The notes below the pieces were generated by a model. That model was not told the DNA's origin. It was given only the letters and a program-made list of their open reading frames with translations, and ran no database searches. 64,000 bases of DNA, from NCBI RefSeq assembly GCF_009728145.1, contig NZ_WOCA01000002.1:1-64000 (forward strand), written 5' to 3'. Position numbers and translations under genes: made by a program. This document shows, in pieces, positions 24,368 to 32,683 of the stretch. Each line of letters begins with the position of its first letter. Position 1 is the first letter of the stretch. The stretch is from Ornithinibacillus caprae. GTDB lineage: Bacteria; Bacillota; Bacilli; Bacillales; Amphibacillaceae.

Positions 24368-26308
24368 GTGAAGAACATTTTCAAGAAAATACTTTCTTTC
24401 CCCATGGATTGGTTCCTTTTTACTGTTTTAAATGAGAATCAGCGAAAGTTTTTAAGTAGCTTGTTATCGGAGAATGTAAAGGAAAAAATAAAAAGACTAA
24501 TCAGTGGGAAAAAACTAATAGAAAGAAATAAACTGCAAAAAATAAAATACCATCTATATAATTTAGGTATGGAAGAAAAAGGACTTGATGCATTAGAAGA
24601 ATTTTATGGGAATGCGAAAGATCCATATATAAAGCGAACAGCTGCATGGGAACTAGTTTTATGGCATGCTAATCAATATTCTGAGCATGGTGCAAGAAAA
24701 GCGTTAACCCTTATTCCGGCAGCTTCACTAAAGCAGAGAAATAAGGATCAACTTAGAAGGATAGCGATAATCAAAGCAGAATGTCTGGATTTGTTAAATA
24801 AAGGTCAAGAAGCTAGAGAAACGATAGATCAGATGCTTACTTTGGATAAGCATCCAGATTTATTTTTAGCAAAGGCCAACTTAGAGAATTCGATTGAAAA
24901 GAAACTCAACTGGATAAACAAGGCTTTTGATTATTATAATCTATCTACTATATCCTTCTCAGGAAAAACGGTTTCTGTAAGTTATGATGATCTATCCACT
25001 GAAGTGTTAGAACCAGTAGAAAATGCGGAGACAAAAGTATCTATTATTCTACCGGCTTATAATGCGGAGACAGGTATCCAAACAGCGATTAATTCCTTAT
25101 TAGCCCAAACATGGCAGAATTTCGAGCTGCTGGTTGTAGATGATTGTAGTCCAGATGATACAGTGAAAGTAGTTCGGGAATATGCGGAAAAGGACTCTAG
25201 GATTAAACTTTTAAATACCCCAATTAATAGTGGACCATATGTTGCGAGAAATATAGCCCTAAAAGAAGCAACAGGAGAGTTCGTAACGATTAATGATTCA
25301 GACGACTGGTCTCATCCTCAAAAAATTGAAATACAAGTGAAGCACTTGTTGGTGAACGAGCATATCATTGCAAATACATCTGAACATGCCCGCTTAACAG
25401 AAGAAATTAAATTATATCGTCGAGGTACTCCAGGTAAATATATTTTTCCTAATATGTCTTCTATTATGTTTAGGCGCAAACCTGTCATTGAGAAGATAGG
25501 ATTTTGGGATAGTGTTCGATTTGCTGCGGATGGTGAGTTTAAACGTCGTTTATTAAAAGAATTTGGCGTGCAACGTTATGTAGATTTACAGACAGGTCCA
25601 TTATCATTACCAAGACAATCCGTTTCATCCTTAACAGGAAGCTCTGCATTTGGATACAATGGCTTCTTTAAAGGAGTACGAAAAGAATATGTGGAAAGTC
25701 TTGAATATTACCATAACCGTGCTGATAATTTGTATTATCCCTATCCTCAAATGAAAAGGCTATTTCCTGTTCCTGAGCCAATGTGGCCCCTAAGGGAAGA
25801 AAAGCCTTTTGGGAAACGCCATTTTGAAATAGTTATTGCTACTGATTTCAGAGTGTACACTATGGCTACGTTAAACGAAATAAAACGAAGATCTAACCTA
25901 CATGAACGCATCGGACTTGTACAAATAAATCAATTTAATTTAGATTTAGACAACAAGACAAATGAGGCATATAGAAGTTTGATTGATGGTGAAAAAATAC
26001 AAATGCTAGTATACGGAGAAAAAATTAAATGTTTGAAATTAATCATTATAAATCCAGTTGTTCTAGAAGCATCTCAACACTATATACCTGATATTGAACC
26101 AGAAGAAGTCTACGTTGTTGTTAATCGTTTACCTGTAGAGAATGGTCAGAGGTATTATCATTTCAATAACTGTAAACAACATTTAACAAGCTATTACAAT
26201 TCCAATTGTATCTGGGTTCCTTATGATTCTTCGATTCGAAATAAATTACTTGAAGAGTATAATGAAGAACTAAATCACATTTCTCTTTCAAATTACGACT
26301 GGAAATAA
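24368..26308 (+). CDS. Long GT2 glycosyltransferase with extra N- and C-terminal domains
   Basis: 646 aa. The first ~220 residues are helical and TPR-like (basic N-terminus, then repeated helix pairs around WELVLWHANQYSEHGARKAL). The GT2 domain begins at about residue 223 (VSIILPAYNAETGIQ, VDDCSPDDTV, NDSDDWSHPQKIEIQ). A C-terminal ~180-residue domain (after YYPYPQMKRLFPVPEP) is shared with the protein at 32684. Start GTG 24368 (reads ...GCGGTG AAG), no strong ribosome binding site. Followed by a clear terminator. Target polymer unknown. Confidence 0.8.
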   Translation: MKNIFKKILSFPMDWFLFTVLNENQRKFLSSLLSENVKEKIKRLISGKKLIERNKLQKIKYHLYNLGMEEKGLDALEEFYGNAKDPYIKRTAAWELVLWHANQYSEHGARKALTLIPAASLKQRNKDQLRRIAIIKAECLDLLNKGQEARETIDQMLTLDKHPDLFLAKANLENSIEKKLNWINKAFDYYNLSTISFSGKTVSVSYDDLSTEVLEPVENAETKVSIILPAYNAETGIQTAINSLLAQTWQNFELLVVDDCSPDDTVKVVREYAEKDSRIKLLNTPINSGPYVARNIALKEATGEFVTINDSDDWSHPQKIEIQVKHLLVNEHIIANTSEHARLTEEIKLYRRGTPGKYIFPNMSSIMFRRKPVIEKIGFWDSVRFAADGEFKRRLLKEFGVQRYVDLQTGPLSLPRQSVSSLTGSSAFGYNGFFKGVRKEYVESLEYYHNRADNLYYPYPQMKRLFPVPEPMWPLREEKPFGKRHFEIVIATDFRVYTMATLNEIKRRSNLHERIGLVQINQFNLDLDNKTNEAYRSLIDGEKIQMLVYGEKIKCLKLIIINPVVLEASQHYIPDIEPEEVYVVVNRLPVENGQRYYHFNNCKQHLTSYYNSNCIWVPYDSSIRNKLLEEYNEELNHISLSNYDWK

Positions 26309-26320
26309 CTATTTTTTTGT

Positions 26321-26362
26321 GAGCAAGAAGCGGAAATAATCTCCGTATTCTTGCTCTTTTTT
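26321..26362 (+). terminator. Terminator after the first glycosyltransferase run
   Basis: GAGCAAGAA (26321-26329) pairs with TTCTTGCTC (26348-26356), with a CGGA/TCCG inner helix, then TTTTTT. Confidence 0.85.
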
Positions 26363-26574
26363 ATTCGATATAAAGCGACAATAGTAGTATCCCCCCATTT
26401 ACTTTCGACAAATATTCTACTAATATATTAAGTAGAGTATAAAAGGGGGTGGACTATGAAAGTGACGGCAGTCCAAAAATAGAATAATAGAGGATAGGTT
26501 TATTCGAATCCTTCTATAATACGCTTTGATAGTCTACTTAAAATAGAATGATTTTATCTATTAGGAGGATTTGC

Positions 26575-29500
26575 ATGACGAGAAGAATTTTATGTAGTTT
26601 AATTTGTTTTTTCCTTATACCTACCTTCGTTTTCGCTGAAACTAGTGATGATGTAGATGTTGAAAATGAGACTGATTTAGTTGAGGAAGTACAAGATCCT
26701 ACGTCACAGGAAGACGATGTCAACCTATCGACTGAACTTTCGGTGAGTAACGAGGACGAAGCAGAGGTAGAAAAGGAAGAAGAAGCAAGGGAAGTATCTA
26801 CAACAAGTAGTACGAAAACTCCAGATGAATGGTATGAAGAAGGGATGAATGATCCTTCTGCAACCAAAAGAGTCGAAATTTTCGAAGAGGCTTACAGTTA
26901 TTATCCTGAAAACGAAAAAATCATCTCAGGATTAAATGAAAGTGTAAGAAATCTATTAAATTGGGCTAGTGGTAAGCACAATAGTGGGGATTTTGATACA
27001 GCTATCGATAGATATAATTATATAATAACTGTCGAGGGGATAAGCAGTACTTATAGTGATGAAGCATCATGGAAAAAAGAATACGCTATTAATAAAACGA
27101 ACTACCCTACAGCAGATCAACTTTATGATGAGGCTATGTCAGAATCGACAGCTTCTGGTAGATTTGATGCATTTATAGAAAGCTATACGTACTATCCCAA
27201 TAATAAAAGAATTTTAGAAGGTCTTCGTTCAAGTGCAGAGTTATTATATAATTGGGCAATTAAGCAACATGGCCTTAGAAAGTTTGATACGGCAATTGAT
27301 AGATATGAACGACTACTTACTTCTGATGCACTTACCTCTAGCTTTCTTTCAAAAGTAGAATCTCGTCTGAATGAAGCACTCCAAGAGAAAAGGCCTCCGG
27401 AGATTATTTATGAAGAAGCAAAAAATGAATATAGTGCATCTAGAAAATTAGAACTTTATATCGAGGGATATGACTCCTATCCAGATAATACAGACTTCAT
27501 CAATGGAGTGAATGACAGTGGCAAGTTGTTGTTGAGTTGGGCAAGAGGGCAACATCAATCTGGTAAATGGAGTACAGCAATTGACCGTTATCTTAAGATC
27601 CTAGATAGTCCAGTGACATCTAAATCACTTCAGGATTCAGTTGCTTTGCATTTAGAGAAAGCAGAAAATCGTAACACTATCCCGACTGCTACTTCACTAC
27701 GTGAGGAATACAAAAAACAGACAAAAGTATCGGAAATCTTCAGAAAAAGTGTTGAGAACTTTCTTTATTACCCAGAATCTGAAAAGTTTGAAACAGAAAT
27801 GAATCATGCAGCAGAACAACTATTAATTTGGGCTAGAGGTAAACATGATAACGGTGACTTTACTACAGCTAAAAATAGATATGAGATCATTATATCTACA
27901 ACATATATCAACGAATCGATTAGAAATAAAACAGAATCGCTACTATCCGATGCAGAGGTTGGCAAGCGTTCCGCGGATGCTATTTATCAGGATGCGGTAG
28001 AAGAAGGTAGAGCATCTTATAAGTTGAATCTTTTTATAAATGGATATGAGTTTTATCCAGATGATCAGCGTTTCATTAAAGGGATTCAAGATAGTGCTGA
28101 AGCATTATTTGATTATGCGGTAAGAAAACATAATGCTGGTGATTTTGTTACTGCAATTGAACGTTACGAAATAATATTAGCTTCACCTTCCATATTAGAC
28201 TCCACTAGTGAAAAGACGCAAGGTAAATTAGCGGATGCTAAAATTGGTAAACGTCCTGCAGATGTAATCTATAACCTGGTCAGAGAAGAAACAACAGCAT
28301 CGGGCTTATTTGAAATGAATAGTCAAGGGTATTATTTCTATCCAGAAGATGATCGATTCATTACTGGGTTAGCAGAGAGTTCAAAAAAATTACTTGAGCT
28401 AGCTGAACGTTACCATTCACAAGGAAGATTTACTGATGCAAATTCTCGCTATGAAAAATTATTAATTACAGAAGGTGTTCCAGATAGTTATGAAACAAAA
28501 GCAATGTATCTTCAAAAGTATTCTGTTGAAGAAAAGCTTGCACCTAATGCAGAAGATTATGAGGCACTTATCGAGAAGGAAGCTACTATTTCTGGAAAAT
28601 TGGATATAGCTGTTGAAGGCTATTGGATTTATAGTGAGAAACCTCTTATGGTTAACCTTGTTATAGAGAATGCATATGGATTATTAAAATGGGCAACAGG
28701 AGTTCACCAACGTGGTGATATCACTACTGCTCTCAATAGATATAATAGAATACTAGATTTACCTGTGAAAAATGATGATCTAATCACGGAAACTACTTTA
28801 AAGAAAAGTTATGCTGATTCGGGGGAAGTTTTACCAACTGCGGATCAAATTTACAATGAGGCACAAGAGGAAACAAGAGCATCCTATATATTTGATCTAT
28901 ATGTTAAAGGTAATATCCTTTACCGTAATGATGAAAGATTTAAAGTTGGAATTGAAGAAAGCTCTATTTCTCTTCTAAACCTAGCTATTCGCTATCATGA
29001 TAGTGGTCAATATGATAGTGCGATTGATCGTTATGATACACTAATATCTACAGTAAGTGTTCCTAGTCATATTAGTTTAGAAGCAGAACTTAGAAAACGC
29101 TATGCTAAAAATAGTCAAATAGTTCCTAAAGCAAATGATTTGTATAATTTAGCATTAAAACATACCACAGTTAGTGGGAAATTTGATGCATTTGTTGAAG
29201 GATACGTAATCTATCCGTCTGATGAAAGGTTTGTAAGTGGGTTAGAAATTAGCGCATATGATTTATATAAATATACAATTAGAATTCACAAAAATAAGGA
29301 CTTCCGTGGAGCTATAAGTCGGTATGAGAAGCTAATTAATTCACCTGGTATTCCTGATTATATTGTAGAAGGAGCATTAGCAAACCTAGAATATGCTAAA
29401 GATCGAATTGTTCCTGTTAGCCAAATGATTAACTTTACGGAATATAATATTAGTCTTCAGGATGCCTTGAGTATACAAATGAAGGTTTCACCACAAACGG

Positions 29501-30519
29501 ATAAATATATTGGGGTACCAGCTTTTGCGCATGGTAACTATATTCGAATTATTCAAGATTCACAAATTTCCGGATCAACCGTTAATGTAAGGACCGCTCC
29601 AATTCTAGAGGATAAGTATGTTTCTAAATCCCTAAATGGAGGAACAAAAGTAGAAATTTTGGACCGAGTAGTGGGAGATAGCTTTAGCGGGAGTAAGTTA
29701 TGGTATAAAATTGATTATAATGGAGAAATATTATATGCTCACACATTATTAGTTGATCCAGCTATTGGTGAAACTACAGCAAATGTAAATATGCGAATGG
29801 AACCAGATTCAAACAGTCATAGTTTTGGAACAATGTCTAAAGGAAGTAGAATTACGATTATAGGTAGCACAGGTAATTGGTATAAAGTTATCTATGACAA
29901 AGACTGGAAGAACGCAACAAGTAACGATACGGAGTATTATTTAGATCCAACAAATTTTATTAATGATAATAACCAGAAGTATCAATTTCTTGATCTTAGA
30001 TATTACACAGGTATTCCATCATCGGAACTAAAAGACTTATTAAAGGGAAAAGGAAAATTAGATGGAATGGAAGATGTTTTTAGAGAAGCAGCAAAAAGAG
30101 CAGGGATTAATGAGTTATACCTTATTTCACATGCTCTACTAGAAACAGGACACGGAACATCAACACTTGCTAGAGGAGTAGAATATAACGGCAAGACCGT
30201 TTATAACTTCTTTGGAATTGCGGCAGTTGATGGTAATGCGGTTAATGGAGGAGCGAAAAGAGCTTATGAAGAAGGCTGGTTCACAGTAGAAGATGCCATT
30301 ATTGGTGGAGCAGAATTTGCAAAACAAAAGTACATTTATGCTGGGCAAAATACCCTATACTCTATGCGTTGGAATCCAGCTAAAATGGACCAAAATGGAT
30401 ATGCTACCCATCAATATGCAACAGATATAGGCTGGGCTTATAAACAAGTTGCATATTATACCCGTTTTTATTCCAAAGGAGATTACAATCTAATCTTTGA
30501 TATTCCTGTCTATAAGTAA
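26575..30519 (+). CDS. Secreted GH73 N-acetylglucosaminidase with nine ~95-aa repeats and SH3b domains
   Basis: 1314 aa. ATG 26575 follows AGGAGG (26562-26567). Signal peptide MTRRILCSLICFFLIPTFVFA, then an acidic stretch (~23-80). Nine tandem repeats span ~82-945, each with a GY..YP motif, LLxWAxxxH, and AIDRYxxIL, usually ending in P before the next unit. Two SH3b-like domains follow (~1000-1130; VNVRTAPIL, VNMRMEPDSNSHSFG). The C-terminal glucosaminidase has the catalytic Glu at about 1190 (SHALLETGHG), as in LytD/LytG-type enzymes. Probably remodels peptidoglycan beside the surface-polymer machinery. The same repeats are found in the M14 protein at 57057. Confidence 0.88.
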   Translation: MTRRILCSLICFFLIPTFVFAETSDDVDVENETDLVEEVQDPTSQEDDVNLSTELSVSNEDEAEVEKEEEAREVSTTSSTKTPDEWYEEGMNDPSATKRVEIFEEAYSYYPENEKIISGLNESVRNLLNWASGKHNSGDFDTAIDRYNYIITVEGISSTYSDEASWKKEYAINKTNYPTADQLYDEAMSESTASGRFDAFIESYTYYPNNKRILEGLRSSAELLYNWAIKQHGLRKFDTAIDRYERLLTSDALTSSFLSKVESRLNEALQEKRPPEIIYEEAKNEYSASRKLELYIEGYDSYPDNTDFINGVNDSGKLLLSWARGQHQSGKWSTAIDRYLKILDSPVTSKSLQDSVALHLEKAENRNTIPTATSLREEYKKQTKVSEIFRKSVENFLYYPESEKFETEMNHAAEQLLIWARGKHDNGDFTTAKNRYEIIISTTYINESIRNKTESLLSDAEVGKRSADAIYQDAVEEGRASYKLNLFINGYEFYPDDQRFIKGIQDSAEALFDYAVRKHNAGDFVTAIERYEIILASPSILDSTSEKTQGKLADAKIGKRPADVIYNLVREETTASGLFEMNSQGYYFYPEDDRFITGLAESSKKLLELAERYHSQGRFTDANSRYEKLLITEGVPDSYETKAMYLQKYSVEEKLAPNAEDYEALIEKEATISGKLDIAVEGYWIYSEKPLMVNLVIENAYGLLKWATGVHQRGDITTALNRYNRILDLPVKNDDLITETTLKKSYADSGEVLPTADQIYNEAQEETRASYIFDLYVKGNILYRNDERFKVGIEESSISLLNLAIRYHDSGQYDSAIDRYDTLISTVSVPSHISLEAELRKRYAKNSQIVPKANDLYNLALKHTTVSGKFDAFVEGYVIYPSDERFVSGLEISAYDLYKYTIRIHKNKDFRGAISRYEKLINSPGIPDYIVEGALANLEYAKDRIVPVSQMINFTEYNISLQDALSIQMKVSPQTDKYIGVPAFAHGNYIRIIQDSQISGSTVNVRTAPILEDKYVSKSLNGGTKVEILDRVVGDSFSGSKLWYKIDYNGEILYAHTLLVDPAIGETTANVNMRMEPDSNSHSFGTMSKGSRITIIGSTGNWYKVIYDKDWKNATSNDTEYYLDPTNFINDNNQKYQFLDLRYYTGIPSSELKDLLKGKGKLDGMEDVFREAAKRAGINELYLISHALLETGHGTSTLARGVEYNGKTVYNFFGIAAVDGNAVNGGAKRAYEEGWFTVEDAIIGGAEFAKQKYIYAGQNTLYSMRWNPAKMDQNGYATHQYATDIGWAYKQVAYYTRFYSKGDYNLIFDIPVYK

Positions 30520-30536
30520 TAAGCAAACTAATTTAG

Positions 30537-30570
30537 ACTACCTATTGTTAATTCAATGGGTAGTTTTTCT
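30537..30570 (+). terminator. Terminator after the glucosaminidase gene
   Basis: ACTACCTATTG (30537-30547) pairs with CAATGGGTAGT (30554-30564) with one wobble, then TTTTCTTG. Confidence 0.8.
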
Positions 30571-30592
30571 TGTTTTTTACAATTGTGGTTCA

Positions 30593-30621
30593 TTGACATG
30601 ATATACTCTATTAAGTATTAT
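30593..30621 (+). promoter_or_regulatory. Consensus sigma-A promoter
   Basis: TTGACA (30593-30598), 17-base spacer, TATTAT (30616-30621), upstream of the asparagine-synthase-like gene. Confidence 0.75.
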
Positions 30622-30682
30622 GTTACTATTCAAGTTACATAAATATATAGTGAATTTGGTGCTATAATTAAGGAGGGACGAT

Positions 30683-32095
30683 ATGAATTCTAATATTATG
30701 AGATATCGTTTTGGGTTTGCGATATATAAGAACACCTCGCGTCCTAATTTGGACGAAATCAAAAATTGGGACAAGTTTGAAACAAATGGATATTATATAC
30801 ATACTCATCCGGAAGTGAATGTTCAAACAGTCGAAACTAGTCATGGAACTGCAATATTGATCGGTGAAGCGTTTGTATGTAAAGGAAGAAAAAAGTTAAC
30901 TCATATCATTAAAGTCCTATTGAAGGAAGATAATTGGGAAGCATTTAATTGTATTACTGGAAGATTTGCTTTATTCCTTATTACCGCATCACAGGCAAAA
31001 ATACTCCATGATCCCTTCGGATCTAGAACTGTATATTATTTGCAAAATGGGGAGGTATGTGTTGCTTCACATTCAGCTTTAGTAGCTTCCTTGTTTAATG
31101 AAAAAGTTAGTGAGGAGGCAAGGAGTTTTATAAAATTGCCTGAATATAAAGCGAGGGGTACAGGTTATCTTCCTGGTGATGTGACCATGTATGATAATAT
31201 TAAAGCTTTGGTACCTAATAACTTTTATGATATGAATGAAAAAAAGACAGTTCGGTATTGGCCAAGAAAACCTATAAAGACGGTGTCTACACGCTACTTT
31301 TTAAAACAATGTGATCGGTATCTTTTTAGCTTCACCCAATATTATTCCCCAAAATATAATTTACTACTTGGACTAACAGGAGGAGTAGACACTAGAGCAT
31401 TGGTTGCTGGAATAATGGGAAAAGGTGTAAAGCCTAGGTTAATAACTTGGACAGGTAAACGGCTTCCAGAAAAAGAGGTGCCAATAGTAGCTAAAATGAA
31501 GGAACATCTTGGGTGTCCTCATGTATACTTAGATCCTTCGGAAAAAATGGATAGTGATACATTTACAGATATTGGTAAACAAGCTAGTGCTGCAACTGGT
31601 TATTCAAGAGGCTTTTCAAGATTAACAGCGCATATGGGCGAAGTGGTTCAACCTAATGAGGCTTTTGTTCGTGGATTTGGTGGAGAAATCATTAGAGGTT
31701 TTTACAGCAGACATAAGACCTCTATGTCAGGAGACCTGATAAAGGACTTTGTTAATTTATATAAAACAAAAAGAATAAAAGAACCTGGTGAAGAATTTAT
31801 TAATTTTGTAACAGAATCAACTAAAGGGTTTATAGAGAGAGCAAATTATAGTAATGGAATGTTTAATGTAGATGTAAGTGATTTATTTTACTGGGAGCAA
31901 CGAATGGGTATGTGGGGAGCCAATATGCTAAATGAGATGGATCCGGCAATATATTCATTAGTAGGATTTAATAGCCGCCCGTTATATGAATCTGCTTTCG
32001 GTCTAGATGAAAAAGAAAGGCTTGGAGCAGAGATTATGTTGAAAATTACTGCTCGCTATGACAAGAAGTTCTCTGAGATTGGAGTATTATCCTAA
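30683..32095 (+). CDS. Asparagine-synthase-like protein without the glutaminase cysteine
   Basis: 470 aa. ATG 30683 follows AAGGAGGG. The N-terminal ~170 residues look like a class-II amidotransferase fold (ITGRFALFLI, LHDPFGSRTVYY) but begin MNSNIMRYRFGF, so the invariant Cys2 nucleophile of AsnB is missing. The C-terminal half has an ATP-pyrophosphatase loop LTGGVDTRALVAG, a variant of SGGxDS, and FGGEIIRGFY. Likely activates a carboxyl group with ATP and couples it to an amine. In a polysaccharide cluster that could mean amidating a uronic acid, but this is inference. Confidence 0.75.
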   Translation: MNSNIMRYRFGFAIYKNTSRPNLDEIKNWDKFETNGYYIHTHPEVNVQTVETSHGTAILIGEAFVCKGRKKLTHIIKVLLKEDNWEAFNCITGRFALFLITASQAKILHDPFGSRTVYYLQNGEVCVASHSALVASLFNEKVSEEARSFIKLPEYKARGTGYLPGDVTMYDNIKALVPNNFYDMNEKKTVRYWPRKPIKTVSTRYFLKQCDRYLFSFTQYYSPKYNLLLGLTGGVDTRALVAGIMGKGVKPRLITWTGKRLPEKEVPIVAKMKEHLGCPHVYLDPSEKMDSDTFTDIGKQASAATGYSRGFSRLTAHMGEVVQPNEAFVRGFGGEIIRGFYSRHKTSMSGDLIKDFVNLYKTKRIKEPGEEFINFVTESTKGFIERANYSNGMFNVDVSDLFYWEQRMGMWGANMLNEMDPAIYSLVGFNSRPLYESAFGLDEKERLGAEIMLKITARYDKKFSEIGVLS

Positions 32096-32146
32096 AGATG
32101 TTTAAAACGTTTAGGTTCTAATCTAATACTTAGACTAACTAATTTT

Positions 32147-32182
32147 AGCCTCCCTTTAAATAATGTTTAAAGAGAGGCTTTT
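32147..32182 (+). terminator. Terminator after the asparagine-synthase-like gene
   Basis: AGCCTCCCTTTAAA (32147-32160) pairs with TTTAAAGAGAGGCT (32166-32179) with one mismatch, then TTT. Confidence 0.75.
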
Positions 32183-32305
32183 AATGTGTTATTATTTTAA
32201 AAGTAGGTTAAAGGAATAATTGTGAAAAAGTATGTAGTTTTCTAGTTTCAAATTAATAATAAAGTAAATAATATATATGAATAATTGGTAGAGGATGTGA
32301 ATGGT

Positions 32306-32659
32306 TTGGAATCTGCATCGAAAGATAGGGAACAAATTACTAAAAATGATCTCGATAAGATTTTTGCTGAACAAAAAAGGTATTATAATTTGATAAAATT
32401 AGAATTAGAAATTTTTAACTTAGAGAATCAATATAATAATAAATCTTCTGAAAACAGAGAAATGCTAGAGAAAATCGAAAGATATGAAAAAGAGATTAAC
32501 CTTTATAAATCTAGTTTACATAGTGTGTCAGAGGAACAACAGTATTATTTAAAAGAATATAATAAGATCCTAAATAGCACCTCGTGGAAGGTAATGGCAC
32601 CTATGAGAATGGTTGGTTCCGTATTTAAAGGAATTACAGGAAGAAGAAATAAACGATAA
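32306..32659 (+). CDS. Small coiled-coil protein with a SWKxxAPxR tail
   Basis: 117 aa if started at TTG 32306, about 10 bases after GAGGA; GTG 32297 and TTG 32285 are in-frame alternatives. Nearly all predicted helix with heptad-like spacing (EQKRYYNLIKLELEIFNLE, then MLEKIERYEKEINLYK). The tail ILNSTSWKVMAPMR is a motif that commonly follows coiled coils in glycosyltransferases. The same kind of motif (INKSRSWKLSLPVR) is in the next protein. It may be a detached scaffold partner of that transferase. Function unknown. Confidence 0.6.
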   Translation: MESASKDREQITKNDLDKIFAEQKRYYNLIKLELEIFNLENQYNNKSSENREMLEKIERYEKEINLYKSSLHSVSEEQQYYLKEYNKILNSTSWKVMAPMRMVGSVFKGITGRRNKR

Positions 32660-32683
32660 CATATTGACTTGGAGGTGAAAAAA

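Noticed and set aside
26456-26482. Eight-codon leader frame after AAAGGGGGTGG
   Set aside because: Good ribosome binding site but the peptide (MKVTAVQK) is too short to judge and no attenuator structure follows.
26538-26867. 109-aa Ser-rich minus-strand frame
   Set aside because: Shadow of the acidic region of the glucosaminidase gene.
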